Shown piece after piece: positions 10,604 through 19,815 of a stretch of 64,000 nucleotides of DNA. The DNA comes from Candidatus Pantoea deserta (GTDB taxonomy: Bacteria; Pseudomonadota; Gammaproteobacteria; Enterobacterales; Enterobacteriaceae), in assembly GCF_003813865.1 (NCBI RefSeq), contig NZ_RMVG01000002.1:62001-126000 (forward strand), given 5' to 3'. The notes under the pieces are model-generated. The model was not told the origin of the DNA. It did not search any database and saw only the letters and a program-made list of their open reading frames with translations. Made by a program: the position numbers and the translations under genes. Each line of letters opens with the position of its first letter. Positions within the stretch are counted from its first letter, which is position 1.

Positions 10604-10799
10604 GTCGGCTCGTCATACAAATAGATAGGCCCAAAACAAAAGCCTGGCTCTCTCCTGGCAAAGCTGTAAAAGCGCGTTATGCTGAATAATGCAAGGTTTA
10701 AACCAAAACCCGCATTATGAGCAACCTTCTTTAGTCGATTTGACTACCGGTTAGCGCATGCGGGCGGTTTTATGCAATCAATCTGCAAGGAGATAGAAG

Positions 10800-11021
10800 A
10801 TGAAAAAACTTTCCGCAGTGCTGGCCATCTGTGCCATGGCTTTTACTCTGGCCGCGTGTTCAAGCAATTATGTCATGCATACCAACGACGGTCGCACCAT
10901 TATTTCAGAAGGCAAGCCATCCGTTGACAACGATACCGGTATGATTAGCTATAAAGATGCAAACGGCAACAAGCAGCAGATCAACCGTGCTGACGTTAAA
11001 GAGATGGTAGAGGTGCAGTAA
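10800..11021 (+). CDS. ygdI: YgdI/YgdR-family lipoprotein
   Basis: A small lipoprotein of 73 residues with signal and lipobox LAAC at Cys20. The mature part is a short SH3-like YgdI/YgdR (DUF903) domain with the usual YVMHTNDGRTI and YKDANGNKQQINR blocks. In E. coli ygdI also sits between csdA and gcvB; its function is unknown. A good AAGGAG ribosome site precedes the ATG. Its transcript faces gcvB, and both share the 11053-11072 hairpin. Confidence 0.9.
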   Translation: MKKLSAVLAICAMAFTLAACSSNYVMHTNDGRTIISEGKPSVDNDTGMISYKDANGNKQQINRADVKEMVEVQ

Positions 11022-11044
11022 GCGAGAACGCGCTTGTTGCAGGC

Positions 11045-11242
11045 AAAAAAAAGCACCGCAATTTGCGGTGCTATTCAAAATCACTATGGACAGACAGGGT
11101 AAATCTACAGGAATTAAAAGTTTGATCTGCAATCGTCAGATCAAAATGCAAACACAACATCACGACCACAAGCCAAAAGTTTCCCGGAAGTCTGCGAACT
11201 CACTCACAAATCCTGAAATCTTTTCGTTCCGGCTCAGGAAGT
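11045..11242 (-). ncRNA. gcvB: GcvB small regulatory RNA
   Basis: The minus strand begins ACTTCCTGAGCCGGAACGAA, identical to the start of enteric GcvB. It continues with the G/U-rich target-pairing region (GTGATGTTGTGTTTGCA), the R2-like ACCCTGTCTGTCCATAGTGAT block, and a terminal AGCACCGCAAATTGCGGTGCT hairpin with eight U's. The length is about 198 nt. GcvB is an Hfq-dependent repressor of many amino-acid and peptide transport mRNAs. It is divergent from gcvA, whose product activates it in E. coli, exactly as expected here. Confidence 0.96.
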
Positions 11243-11248
11243 GCGGCA

Positions 11249-11277
11249 ACTATAGGTATTTGCTGGAGCTTCCTCAA
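11249..11277 (-). promoter_or_regulatory. gcvB promoter
   Basis: A -35 TTGAGG (11272-11277) and a -10 TATAGT (11249-11254) with 17-bp spacing place the start at 11242, seven bases beyond the -10. GcvA probably binds just upstream, in the 95 bp toward gcvA. Confidence 0.75.
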
Positions 11278-11371
11278 CGGACAATTTATAATGTCTCGGA
11301 TTACTAAAACTAATATGTAAGCGCTGTGTATTAGCTTATGTGTTTTGCCTTCGATCCGAGCACGGAAAACC

Positions 11372-12289
11372 ATGTCGAAACGCCTTCCTCCTCTCAATGC
11401 CCTCCGCGTATTTGATGCCGCGGCGCGTCATCTTAGCTTTACCAAAGCCGCCGAAGAGCTGTTCGTGACTCAGGCAGCTGTAAGCCACCAGATAAAATCT
11501 CTGGAAGATTTTTTGGGGTTAAAGCTGTTTCGCCGGAGGAATCGTTCGCTGTTGCTGACGGAAGAGGGGCAAAGCTACTACCTCGACATCAAGGAGATTT
11601 TTACCGCGCTCAACGATGCGACGCGCAAACTTCAGGCGCGCAGCGCGAAAGGGGCGCTGACGGTGAGCCTGCTGCCCAGCTTCGCCATTCAGTGGCTGGT
11701 GCCGCGTCTTTCCAGCTTTAATATGGCTTATCCGGGCATCGATGTCCGTATTCAGGCGGTGGACCGCGATGAAGAGAAGCTGGCTGACGATGTGGATGTC
11801 GCCATTTTCTACGGACGCGGCAACTGGCCTGGGCTGCGCGTGGAGAAACTCTATGCGGAATATCTGCTGCCCGTCTGCTCGCCGGTGCTGATGACCGGCG
11901 ATAACCCGTTGAAAACGCCGATGGATTTGTCACGCTTTACGCTGCTGCATGACGCGTCGCGGCGCGACTGGCAATCCTATATTCGTCAGCTAGGCTTGCA
12001 GCACATTAACGTGCAGCAGGGACCTATCTTCAGCCATAGCGCCATGGTATTGCAGGCCGCCATTCACGGTCAGGGGGTGGCGCTGGCGAATAACGTGATG
12101 GCGCAAAGCGAGATTGAAGCGGGACGATTAATTTGCCCGTTCAACGACGTATTAGTCAGTAAAAACGCTTTTTATCTGGTTTGTCATGACAGCCAGGCAG
12201 AACTGGGTAAAATAGCTGCCTTTCGGCAGTGGATCCTTGCGAAAGCCGCCAGCGAACAAGAAAAATTCCGTTTTCGCTATGACCACTAA
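11372..12289 (+). CDS. gcvA: Glycine cleavage system transcriptional regulator GcvA
   Basis: GcvA is a LysR-type regulator that controls the gcvTHP operon and gcvB in response to glycine and purines. The 305 residues match E. coli GcvA in length. The winged HTH is at about residues 7-65 (LNALRVFDAAARHLSFTKAA, AVSHQIKSLE) and the effector domain at about 90-295. The ATG at 11372 gives the family N-terminus MSKRLPPLNALRVF; an in-frame TTG 27 bp upstream is not needed. It is divergent from gcvB. Confidence 0.96.
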   Translation: MSKRLPPLNALRVFDAAARHLSFTKAAEELFVTQAAVSHQIKSLEDFLGLKLFRRRNRSLLLTEEGQSYYLDIKEIFTALNDATRKLQARSAKGALTVSLLPSFAIQWLVPRLSSFNMAYPGIDVRIQAVDRDEEKLADDVDVAIFYGRGNWPGLRVEKLYAEYLLPVCSPVLMTGDNPLKTPMDLSRFTLLHDASRRDWQSYIRQLGLQHINVQQGPIFSHSAMVLQAAIHGQGVALANNVMAQSEIEAGRLICPFNDVLVSKNAFYLVCHDSQAELGKIAAFRQWILAKAASEQEKFRFRYDH

Positions 12290-12339
12290 CCTGTTGATTT
12301 CCGTGCAGTGAATGATCGCTGCGCCTTAAGGATAGTCAG

Positions 12340-12735
12340 ATGTCCAGTCGTGCCATGTTTATTTTTTCCGCCATCAGCGGTTTTTTGCTGGTGGCGTTTG
12401 GCGCTTTCGGCGCCCACGTATTAAGTCGCTCGCTGGGTCCAGCCGAAATGGCCTGGATCCATACCGGGCTGGAGTATCAGGCCTACCATACGCTGGCCGT
12501 GATCGGTTTAGGCGCGGCGATGCTGCGCCGCGCCAATCTCTGGTTTTACTGGAGCAGCGCGTTTCTCGCGCTGGGGATCGTGCTGTTTAGCGGCAGCCTG
12601 TATTGTCTGGCGCTGTCGCATCTGAAGTTTTGGGTTTTCGTGACGCCGGTAGGAGGGTTTTGCTTCCTGATCGGCTGGTTTTTGATGTTGATTGGCGCGC
12701 TGCGTCTGAAACGAAAGGCAGATCGCCATGAATAA
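12340..12735 (+). CDS. ygdD: DUF423 inner-membrane protein YgdD
   Basis: A membrane protein of 131 residues with four predicted transmembrane segments (about 6-25, 48-65, 70-92, 98-122) and the DUF423 signature FGAFGAHVL near residues 20-28. Its function is not known. It sits between gcvA and rlmM as in E. coli and overlaps the rlmM start by 8 bp, so the two are co-translated. Confidence 0.93.
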   Translation: MSSRAMFIFSAISGFLLVAFGAFGAHVLSRSLGPAEMAWIHTGLEYQAYHTLAVIGLGAAMLRRANLWFYWSSAFLALGIVLFSGSLYCLALSHLKFWVFVTPVGGFCFLIGWFLMLIGALRLKRKADRHE

Positions 12736-13828
12736 AGTTTTACTCTATTGCCGTCCCGGTTTTGAAAAAGAGTGTGCGGCAGAAATCGCCGCCAACGCCG
12801 CCGAGCGCGAGATCTATGGTTTTCCGCGCGTAAAAGAGAACAGCGGCTATGTGCTGTTTGAGTGCTATCAGCATGAAGACGCCGAGCGTCTGGTGCGTGA
12901 TATGCCGTTTGATTCGCTGATTTTTGCCCGGCAGATGCTGGTGGTGGGCGAGCTGCTGAAGGATCTGCCGCCGGAAGATCGCATTACGCCTGTCGTCGGT
13001 ATGCTGACCGGGGTGGTGGAGAAGGGCGGTGAACTGCGGGTTGAGGTGCCAGACACCAACGAAGCCAAAGAGCTGACAAAGTTTTGCCGCAAATTTACCG
13101 TACCGCTGCGCGCCAGCCTGCGCGAAGCGGGGATTTTGCTTAATTATGAAAGTCCGAAACGCCCGGTGGTGCACGTCTTCTTTATCGCCCCCGGCGCCTG
13201 CTACGTCGGCTACTCGCTGGTCGGCAATAACTCGCCGTTCTATATGGGCATTCCGCGCCTGAAATTCCCGGCGGATGCGCCGAGCCGCTCCACGCTGAAG
13301 CTGGAAGAGGCGTTTCACGTTTTTATTCCCGCCGACGAATGGGATGAGCGGCTGGCCGGCGGCATGCACGCCGTCGATCTGGGCGCCTGTCCTGGCGGCT
13401 GGACCTATCAGCTGGTTAAGCGCAGCATGTGGGTTTACGCGGTGGATAACGGTCCCATGGCGCCGAGCCTGATGGACACCGGTCAGGTGACGCACTGCCG
13501 CGAAGACGGCTTTAAGTTTCGCCCGACGCGCAACAACAACGACTGGCTGGTGTGCGACATGGTGGAAAAACCCGTGCGCGTCGCTAACCTGATGACGGAG
13601 TGGCTGGTCAACGGCTGGTGCCGCGAAGCCATTTTTAACCTCAAGCTGCCGATGAAAAAGCGTTATGAAGAGGTCACGCAGAATCTGACTATGATGGCCG
13701 AAGCGCTTAAAGCGCAGGGCATCAACGCGCAGATCCGCGCACGCCAGCTTTATCACGATCGCGAAGAGGTGACGGTGCATATTCGCCGCATCTGGGGAGC
13801 CATTCCAGGCCGCCGCGACGAACGCTAA
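12728..13828 (+). CDS. rlmM: 23S rRNA 2'-O-ribose C2498 methyltransferase RlmM
   Basis: RlmM methylates the 2'-OH of C2498 in 23S rRNA. The 366-residue length equals E. coli. A THUMP-type N-terminal region precedes a Rossmann methyltransferase with SAM motif [13 protein letters not shown] (about 218-230), AVDNGPM and CDMVEKP; the lysine of [13 protein letters not shown] fits the K-D-K-type active site. It overlaps ygdD upstream and converges on xni, 3 bp away. Confidence 0.95.
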   Translation: MNKVLLYCRPGFEKECAAEIAANAAEREIYGFPRVKENSGYVLFECYQHEDAERLVRDMPFDSLIFARQMLVVGELLKDLPPEDRITPVVGMLTGVVEKGGELRVEVPDTNEAKELTKFCRKFTVPLRASLREAGILLNYESPKRPVVHVFFIAPGACYVGYSLVGNNSPFYMGIPRLKFPADAPSRSTLKLEEAFHVFIPADEWDERLAGGMHAVDLGACPGGWTYQLVKRSMWVYAVDNGPMAPSLMDTGQVTHCREDGFKFRPTRNNNDWLVCDMVEKPVRVANLMTEWLVNGWCREAIFNLKLPMKKRYEEVTQNLTMMAEALKAQGINAQIRARQLYHDREEVTVHIRRIWGAIPGRRDER

Positions 13829-13831
13829 GCT

Positions 13832-14608
13832 TCAGGCCGGGCGTGACAACGCCTGGCCTTCATAGCGCAGCGTTTTCAGATTTCCCTGCAACGCCAGATC
13901 CTGCTTCAGTCTCGCTACCTCCCGGCTGAGGAGAGCAGACTCCTGTCCCGCTGCCAGCTTCGCGCGCCATTTCTCCGGCACCGCGTCGAGCTGTTGATAG
14001 ATAGCGTCGAGTGAGCCAAAGGTTTGCAACAGGGTTTTCGCGCTTTTCGGACCGATGCCCGCCACGCCGGGAATTTTACTGCTGCTAATGCCGCACAGTC
14101 CCCAGTAATCCGGCAGTCGATCCGGCGCAACGCCAAATTCACTCTCGATAAAAGGCACATCCAGCCAGCGCTTCTGGAAATAGTCGCGAATGCGGATTTG
14201 CGGCGCAAGCAGCTGACAATAGCCTTTGTCGGTAGAGACAATGGTCGCCTGATGACCCGCCTGGGCCATTTTTACCGCCAGCGTGGCGGCCAGGTCGTCC
14301 GCTTCGTCGCTTTCCGCAACCCAGCAGCTTACGCCGATATGGCGAAAAGCCTCCTGTAGCGCGGGCATTTCCGCGTGCAGATCGTCAGGCATCGGCGGCC
14401 GCCCGCTTTTGTAGTCCGGCAACAGCTGATGACGCCAGCCCTGATGGCGCAGCTCGCTGTCGAATACCGCGACGACATGCGTCGGCTGCGTATGGCCCAG
14501 CAGCTGACGCAGCGCCGCGACGCAACCCTCGACGCAGGGCGATCCCTGTACGGCATGCAGACGACGTATCAAATTGAGGGCGTCTACGATAAGAAGATGA
14601 AATGACAT
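13832..14608 (-). CDS. xni: Flap endonuclease Xni (ExoIX)
   Basis: Xni is a 5' flap endonuclease related to the polymerase I 5' nuclease domain. The 258 residues include the metal-site blocks [31 protein letters not shown] and [10 protein letters not shown], and a helix-hairpin-helix segment [13 protein letters not shown] near residue 180. Length and order (rlmM, xni, ppnN) agree with E. coli-type genomes. It lies downstream of ppnN on the same strand, with a hairpin in the 40-bp gap. Confidence 0.93.
   Translation of the reverse strand: MSFHLLIVDALNLIRRLHAVQGSPCVEGCVAALRQLLGHTQPTHVVAVFDSELRHQGWRHQLLPDYKSGRPPMPDDLHAEMPALQEAFRHIGVSCWVAESDEADDLAATLAVKMAQAGHQATIVSTDKGYCQLLAPQIRIRDYFQKRWLDVPFIESEFGVAPDRLPDYWGLCGISSSKIPGVAGIGPKSAKTLLQTFGSLDAIYQQLDAVPEKWRAKLAAGQESALLSREVARLKQDLALQGNLKTLRYEGQALSRPA
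13834..13859 (+). terminator. Possible rlmM terminator hairpin
   Basis: An 11-bp stem (AGGCCGGGCGT and ACGCCTGGCCT, one G-U pair) with loop GACA begins just after the rlmM stop and overlaps the last codons of xni. The following T-run is short (TTCAT), so termination may be partial. Confidence 0.45.
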
Positions 14609-14617
14609 AGGCTAACC

Positions 14618-14637
14618 GGCAGCCCGTTCGGGCTGCC
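14618..14637. terminator. Hairpin between ppnN and xni
   Basis: GGCAGCCC-GTTC-GGGCTGCC forms an 8-bp perfect stem in the gap between ppnN (ends 14649) and xni (starts 14608), both on the minus strand. On that strand no U-tract follows, so partial termination or mRNA protection is more likely. Confidence 0.5.
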
Positions 14638-14648
14638 TTCCTTGCGGG

Positions 14649-16010
14649 TTATTTAATAATCTCATAGCAGGGAATATAGGCGGTGCCCGGCAGCTTCATG
14701 CGGTGCTGAGCAACAAATCCCTGTAGCAGTTCGTCCATGCGGCGCATAATCTCAGGCTCGCCGTGCAGTTTGTACGGCCCTTTTTCGCGAATTTCGCGGA
14801 TGCCCACCTCTTTAACGTTGCCCGCCACGATACCGGAGAAGGCGCGTCGCAGATCCGCCGCCAGCTGCTCTGCCGGCTGGCTGGTGTAGAGATTGAGGTT
14901 CGCCATATTTTCGTGAGACGGATAAAACGGCTTTTGCAGATCTGACGAGATGCGAATCGACCAGTTAAAGCTGTAGGCGTCGCCGGTTTCACGGCGATAC
15001 TCTTTCACCTGCGGCATCGCTTTTTTCATCAGACGAGCCACTTCCGCCGCATCGTCGATCACGATCTTGTAGTGCTTACGCGCGGCCTCGCCCAGCGTGT
15101 TAACGATAAAATCGTCCAGCACGTGGAAGTAGTCGGCGCTCTCCTGCGGGCCGGTAAGAATCAGCGGCAGCACCTGCTCATGGTTTTGCGGGTTCATCAT
15201 AATGCCCAGAAGGTAGAGCAGCTCTTCCGCCGTGCCCACGCCGCCGGGGAAAATAATGATGCCGTGCGCGATACGCACAAAGGCTTCCAGACGCTTTTCA
15301 ATGTCCGGCATGATGATCAGCTCATTGACCAGCGGATTCGGCGGCTCGGCGGCGATGATCGACGGCTCGGTCAGGCCGATAAAGCGGCTGTCGCGATAGC
15401 GCTGCTGGGCATGGCCCACGGCCGCGCCTTTCATCGGCGCTTCCATCACGCCTGGGCCGCAGCCGGTGCAGATATTCAGCTCACGCAAGCCCAGCTGCGT
15501 GCCGACGTTGCGGCAATACTGGTACTCCACCGCGTTAATCGAGTGGCCGCCCCAGCACACCACGGTATTGGGGTATTCGCCGATGTGCAGCGCGCGCGCG
15601 TTGCGCAGAATAGAAAAGACCTGATTGGTTATATGCGCCGAATCGTCCGGCGCGGCTTCTTCCAGCCCGGCAATCGACAGCTGGCCGTTAACGAAAAGAA
15701 TATCGCGCAGCACGGCGAACAGGTTGGCCTGCAGGGAGCGAATAATGCGCCCGTCGACAAACGCCTCTTCCGGCGGATTGATGAGTTCCAGCTTTACGCC
15801 GCGTTCACGGCGCAACACGTTAATGTCGAAGCTTTCAAAGCGGGAAAGCAGTTCGTGACTACTGTCGGTCTGGCTGCCTGAATTAAGCACGGCGAGCGAG
15901 CAGTTACGAAACAGCTGGTAAAGATCGCTGCTCGCCGTGCGCTTGAGCATGTCCACTTCCAGCTGAGACAGCAGATCCATCGAGCCAAGAGGGCTGATAT
16001 GCGTAATCAA
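14649..16010 (-). CDS. ppnN: Pyrimidine/purine nucleotide 5'-monophosphate nucleosidase PpnN
   Basis: PpnN (YgdH) splits nucleoside monophosphates to base and ribose 5-phosphate and in E. coli is activated by (p)ppGpp. The 453-residue protein aligns with it end to end. The LOG-type motif [13 protein letters not shown] lies near residue 290, and VCWGGHSI and [12 protein letters not shown] come before it. I start it at the TTG at 16010 ([11 protein letters not shown]), because GGAG lies 6 bp upstream and the E. coli homologue begins at the same residue; an ATG 93 bp upstream would add an unmatched tail. A CCGCC-TTCG-rich hairpin lies in the leader. Confidence 0.94.
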   Translation of the reverse strand: MITHISPLGSMDLLSQLEVDMLKRTASSDLYQLFRNCSLAVLNSGSQTDSSHELLSRFESFDINVLRRERGVKLELINPPEEAFVDGRIIRSLQANLFAVLRDILFVNGQLSIAGLEEAAPDDSAHITNQVFSILRNARALHIGEYPNTVVCWGGHSINAVEYQYCRNVGTQLGLRELNICTGCGPGVMEAPMKGAAVGHAQQRYRDSRFIGLTEPSIIAAEPPNPLVNELIIMPDIEKRLEAFVRIAHGIIIFPGGVGTAEELLYLLGIMMNPQNHEQVLPLILTGPQESADYFHVLDDFIVNTLGEAARKHYKIVIDDAAEVARLMKKAMPQVKEYRRETGDAYSFNWSIRISSDLQKPFYPSHENMANLNLYTSQPAEQLAADLRRAFSGIVAGNVKEVGIREIREKGPYKLHGEPEIMRRMDELLQGFVAQHRMKLPGTAYIPCYEIIK

Positions 16011-16180
16011 ATGAACTCCGTTACACCCGCCTGGGTGACTGATGACACCGCCTTCGCGGCGGCGAAAATCCCTGGTCGGCCATCCTCCGATCGCCGCCTC
16101 CACCAGAGTAGCCTTGTCGAGCGGGAATGCTCAAGAGGAACGCAACGCCTGACGCGCAGGCTGCGAGAAGCCTCGCAAAG

Positions 16181-17026
16181 CTACTGACGCGCCAGACGCG
16201 AAAAGCCCGGCGTAAAGGGAACGTTGCTGCGCCAGGGGTTAATATCCAGGCCGCCACGGCGCGTATAGCGCGCATACACCGTAAGCTGTTCCGGCTGGCA
16301 AAAGCGCAGCACATCGTTAAAGATGCGTTCCACGCACTGCTCATGAAACTCATTGTGCTGTCGGAAAGAGATCAGATAGCGCAGCAGCGCCTCGCGGTCG
16401 ATGCGCGGGCCTTTATAGCGGATCATCACCGAACCCCAGTCTGGCTGATGAGTAATCAGACAGTTGGATTTCAGCAGATGGCTGACCAGCGTCTCTTCAA
16501 CGCGGTCGCTGCCCGCTGCGCCAGCGAGATAGTCGGCGTTAAAACTGTAGTCGTCGATCTCGATGTCCTGCTCGTCGATGCAGGAACCGCTAAACTGACC
16601 GACAGGCTGGCCTTCGATTTCGCTCAGGCGAAACAGCGCCACGCTGACCTCGCCCTGCGCGCAGGCGCCTAAATCGCGCTCCAGCGTCTGACGAACCTCG
16701 CCCCAGTCGGCGAAGCGCGTCTGGTTAAAGCTGTTAAGGTAGAGCTTAAAACTTTTCGACTCGATAAGATGTTCGCTGGTGGCGTTGAGGACGACTTCGC
16801 CCAGCGCCACCTGCGGAACGCCTTTACTGTTGAGCCAGGAGAGTTCATACAGCGTCCAGATGTCGGCGCCGGTAAACGGCAGCGAGTCTGGCGTCAGGCC
16901 CAGCGGCGCGCGGTTCAGGCTGCGCGGCACCGCCTGTAGCAGGCTGGCATCGTAGCGATCCTGATAGGCTGTGGGTTTGCCCAGGGTCAGGTTGCTCAGC
17001 GCCTGATCCTTTTCATATAAAGACAT
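16181..17026 (-). CDS. queF: NADPH-dependent 7-cyano-7-deazaguanine reductase QueF
   Basis: QueF reduces preQ0 to preQ1 in queuosine synthesis. The 281-residue product is the long, two-domain (YqcD) type. The thioimide-forming cysteine is Cys189 in [13 protein letters not shown] with Asp196 nearby, equal to E. coli C190 and D197. The NADPH-side block is [17 protein letters not shown] (about 89-105). It is divergent from syd, 65 bp apart. Confidence 0.96.
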   Translation of the reverse strand: MSLYEKDQALSNLTLGKPTAYQDRYDASLLQAVPRSLNRAPLGLTPDSLPFTGADIWTLYELSWLNSKGVPQVALGEVVLNATSEHLIESKSFKLYLNSFNQTRFADWGEVRQTLERDLGACAQGEVSVALFRLSEIEGQPVGQFSGSCIDEQDIEIDDYSFNADYLAGAAGSDRVEETLVSHLLKSNCLITHQPDWGSVMIRYKGPRIDREALLRYLISFRQHNEFHEQCVERIFNDVLRFCQPEQLTVYARYTRRGGLDINPWRSNVPFTPGFSRLARQ

Positions 17027-17091
17027 AGCGGTTACCCGTTAAACAAAACAAAGTGGGTAAGTGTAACCCATCAGAGGTGAGAAAAAGAGTA

Positions 17092-17658
17092 ATGCAACAG
17101 ACTACGGACGCCCTGCGACAGTTTACCACCCGATATTGCGATGCCTGGCAGCAGCGCACCGGTCACGCGCCCGCCAGTCAGGCGCTGGTCGGCGTGCCGT
17201 CGCCCTGCATTGTGGCGACGCAGACCGATGAAGTCTGGTGGCAGCCGCAACCTTTTACCTTGCCCGCAACGCTGGAAGCGGTCGAGCGCGCGCTGGATAT
17301 TCAGCTTCAGGAGGCGATCACCGCCTTTTACACCACGCAGTTTGCCGGCGATATGACGGCGTGCGCCGATGGGAGGAGAATATCGCTGCTACAGGTCTGG
17401 AGCGAAGAGGATTTTGTGCGGTTGCAGGAGAACCTGATCGGCCATCTGGTGATGAAGCGTCGTCTGAAACAGACGCCGACCCTGTTTATCGCCACCACGG
17501 CGTCCGAGCAGGAGATCATTTCGCTGTGTAATCTCTCCGGCGAGGTGATTCTTGAACAGCCCGGCACAAAAAAACAGCAGATCCTGGCCTATGATCTTCA
17601 GATGTTTCTTAAGAACTTACAACCGGTTATCGAACCCTTTGCAGATAATACCTGGTAG
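17092..17658 (+). CDS. syd: SecY-interacting protein Syd
   Basis: Syd is a peripheral inner-membrane protein that binds SecY and monitors translocon integrity. The 188 residues carry the family blocks [30 protein letters not shown] and [10 protein letters not shown] chose the ATG at 17092, which gives the family-like N-terminus; an upstream ATG at 17053 would add 13 residues not found in E. coli Syd. It is followed by the csrB region as in E. coli. Confidence 0.93.
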   Translation: MQQTTDALRQFTTRYCDAWQQRTGHAPASQALVGVPSPCIVATQTDEVWWQPQPFTLPATLEAVERALDIQLQEAITAFYTTQFAGDMTACADGRRISLLQVWSEEDFVRLQENLIGHLVMKRRLKQTPTLFIATTASEQEIISLCNLSGEVILEQPGTKKQQILAYDLQMFLKNLQPVIEPFADNTW

Positions 17659-17661
17659 TCT

Positions 17662-17679
17662 TGTGAGATATTTCTCACA
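17662..17679. promoter_or_regulatory. UvrY/GacA-type palindrome upstream of csrB
   Basis: TGTGAGA-TATT-TCTCACA is a perfect 18-bp palindrome about 120 bp before the csrB core promoter. It resembles the UvrY (GacA-family) site TGTAAG-N6-CTTACA known upstream of csrB. A half-copy, GATGTGAGAGA, follows at 17684. Confidence 0.65.
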
Positions 17680-17799
17680 TTGGATGTGAGAGATTGGCAT
17701 TTTTACAAAAACACTGCCATATGTCTCGAATGTAAAAATATTGTGAATCATTGACTTAATGGCATTAGTCCTAATTTGGGTCTATAAATAATAGCGTAA

Positions 17800-18161
17800 C
17801 GATTTTTAGTACCTTGTTTATTCAACGGTCTCTGCCAGAATAAACAGCATTGGCAGGAAGCCAGAGGATAAGGACCGCGTCTGGAGACGCAGGCCAGGAG
17901 GCGGGACCGTAACGGAGTTTACGTCACAGGGAAGGCTTCAGGATGAAGCAGGACACTCAGGAACGAGACAGGGACACCTCCAGGACGGAGAATGAGAGTC
18001 ACCCATGATGGGCGGCGGGCCAGGAAGCCAAGGGAATTATCAGGATGATAAGCGCAGGATGGCGCACAGGAAAAGTTGTCAGGGAAGAGCAGGGAGCATC
18101 AACGTAGCGGGAAGGCTGCAAACGAACCGGGAGCACTGTTAACACAGTGCTCCCTTTTTTT
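17800..18161 (+). ncRNA. csrB: CsrB regulatory RNA (CsrA-sequestering)
   Basis: CsrB binds and titrates the translational regulator CsrA. Between syd and yqcC, the E. coli csrB position, there are about 23 GGA motifs, many as CAGGA(T/A)G in hairpin loops (for example CTTCAGGATGAAG and CTCCAGGACGGAG). The 3' part, AGGAAAAGTTGTCAGGGA and AACGAACCGGGAGCACTG, is nearly identical to E. coli. It ends in hairpin GGGAGCACTG/CAGTGCTCCC (18129-18154) with seven U's. The 5' end is estimated from a weak promoter (TTAGTC, 18 bp, TAATAG) and could be off by some tens of bases. Confidence 0.94.
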
Positions 18162-18223
18162 GCGCGCGCGTCCGGCGATGGTATATGCTTGCCGCCCGAT
18201 TTTTTGCTCGCCGGAGGTGGCGT

Positions 18224-18547
18224 ATGACGCCTTTATTGTTACAACGGCTGGACCAGCTTGAAATGCTGATGCGCGATCATCAACACTGGCAGACGACGCC
18301 GCCGTCGGCCAGCGCGCTCGCCAGCAGCCAGCCTTTCTGCCTGGATACGCTGGAGCCGCTTGAGTGGCTGCAATGGGTATTGATCCCGCGTATGCGGGCG
18401 CTTATCGCCGCGCGGCAGCCGCTGCCGCAAAATTTCGCCGTCGCGCCCTATTTTGAAGTCGCGCTGGCGTCCAGCACCCCTGGCCACGCCGCGCTCCTGC
18501 GCTGTCTGACGCAGCTTGACGCCCTGTTCTCAGATGAGACGTCCTGA
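18224..18547 (+). CDS. yqcC: YqcC family protein
   Basis: A small cytoplasmic protein of 107 residues in the YqcC (DUF446) family, with the block LEPLEWLQWVLIPRMRALI near residues 45-63. The function is unknown. GGAGG lies 8 bp before the ATG at 18224. The stop overlaps the truC start (TGATG), which fits the conserved yqcC-truC-yqcA operon. Confidence 0.92.
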   Translation: MTPLLLQRLDQLEMLMRDHQHWQTTPPSASALASSQPFCLDTLEPLEWLQWVLIPRMRALIAARQPLPQNFAVAPYFEVALASSTPGHAALLRCLTQLDALFSDETS

Positions 18548-19323
18548 TGCTGGAGATTATCTATCAGGACGAGTGGCTGGTCGCGGTCAACAAACCTGCT
18601 GGCTGGCTGGTACACCGCAGCTGGCTGGACCGTAAAGAGAAAGTGGTGGTGATGCAGACCGTGCGCGACCAGATTGGCCAGCACGTTTTCACTGCCCACC
18701 GCCTCGATCGCCCTACCTCCGGCGTGCTGCTGATGGGCCTGTCCAGCGAGGCAGGACGTCTGCTGGCGCAGCAGTTCGAGCAGCATAAAATACAAAAAAC
18801 CTACCATGCGGTGGTGCGCGGCTGGTTGCAGGAGAGCGGCACGCTGGATTATCCGCTGGTCGAAGAGCTGGATAAGATCGCCGATAAGTTCGCCACGCAA
18901 CAACGCGCCGCTCAGCCGGCGGTCACCGATTATCAGGCGCTGGCCTGGACGGAGATGCCGGTAGCGATTGGCCGATATTCAAGCGCGCGCTACAGCCTGA
19001 TGCAGCTCTCGCCGCGCACCGGCCGCAAACACCAGCTGCGTCGTCATATGGCGCATCTGCGTCATCCGATCATCGGCGACACTACGCACGGGGATCTGCG
19101 TCAGAATCGCGGCGCGGCGCAGCATTTCGCTGCCGATCGCCTGATGCTGCACGCCAGCAGTCTGGCGCTGACGCACCCGATAACCGGCGAGCCGCTGGTG
19201 ATCCGCGCCGGACTGGATGGGGTATGGCGGCATCTGGCGCAGCAGTTTGGCTGGCAAGAGGCGTTTAATGCCGCAGCACTTGAGTTTGCCGACGAGGCGG
19301 GCGAGGATAACCTTCTGGTTTAA
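18547..19323 (+). CDS. truC: tRNA pseudouridine(65) synthase TruC
   Basis: TruC converts U65 of tRNA-Ile1 and tRNA-Asp to pseudouridine. The 258-residue RluA-family protein has the catalytic Asp54 in HRLDRPTSG, the same position as in E. coli, plus the family segment [15 protein letters not shown]. Its ATG overlaps the yqcC stop. Confidence 0.95.
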   Translation: MLEIIYQDEWLVAVNKPAGWLVHRSWLDRKEKVVVMQTVRDQIGQHVFTAHRLDRPTSGVLLMGLSSEAGRLLAQQFEQHKIQKTYHAVVRGWLQESGTLDYPLVEELDKIADKFATQQRAAQPAVTDYQALAWTEMPVAIGRYSSARYSLMQLSPRTGRKHQLRRHMAHLRHPIIGDTTHGDLRQNRGAAQHFAADRLMLHASSLALTHPITGEPLVIRAGLDGVWRHLAQQFGWQEAFNAAALEFADEAGEDNLLV

Positions 19324-19334
19324 GGAGCAGGCAC

Positions 19335-19781
19335 ATGGCAAAGATTGGCATATTTGTAGGTACGGTGTACGGCAACGCGCTGCTGGTGGCGGAAGAGGCG
19401 CAGCCGATTTTGCAGGCGCAGGGTCATGAGGTGGCGGTATTTGACGATGCCACCTTAGCGCAGTGGCAAAATTACAGCAGTGATGTGGTTCTGGTGATCA
19501 CCTCCACCACCGGCCAGGGCGATTTTCCCGACAGCATCGCCGGTCTGTATCGCGAAGTGAAAGATAAGCTGGGCTATCAGCCAGAGCTGCGCTATGGGGT
19601 CATCGCCCTGGGCGACAGCAGCTACGACCATTTTTGCGGCGCGGGCAAGACGTTTGACGCGCTGTTGCAGGAGCAGAGCGCGAAGCGCGTCGGCGACGTC
19701 TTGCTGGTGGATGCCGTTGAGGATCCCGAACCGGAGTCCGTTACCTCGCCCTGGGTTGAAGCCTGGGGAAAAGAGCTTTGA
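19335..19781 (+). CDS. yqcA: Flavodoxin YqcA
   Basis: A short-chain flavodoxin of 148 residues that binds FMN. The phosphate loop is [13 protein letters not shown] (about 8-20) and the isoalloxazine loops are [11 protein letters not shown] and [13 protein letters not shown]. Electron partners are not established; it is a MioC relative. It is the last gene of the yqcC-truC-yqcA set. Confidence 0.94.
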   Translation: MAKIGIFVGTVYGNALLVAEEAQPILQAQGHEVAVFDDATLAQWQNYSSDVVLVITSTTGQGDFPDSIAGLYREVKDKLGYQPELRYGVIALGDSSYDHFCGAGKTFDALLQEQSAKRVGDVLLVDAVEDPEPESVTSPWVEAWGKEL

Positions 19782-19787
19782 GTTAAC

Positions 19788-19809
19788 CGCGCTGCGCCAG
19801 CGCAGCGCG
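19788..19809. terminator. Hairpin between convergent yqcA and garD
   Basis: CGCGCTGCG-CCAG-CGCAGCGCG forms a perfect 9-bp stem between the two stop codons. It has no T-run, so it is an imperfect bidirectional terminator. Confidence 0.5.
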
Positions 19810-19815
19810 TGATAT

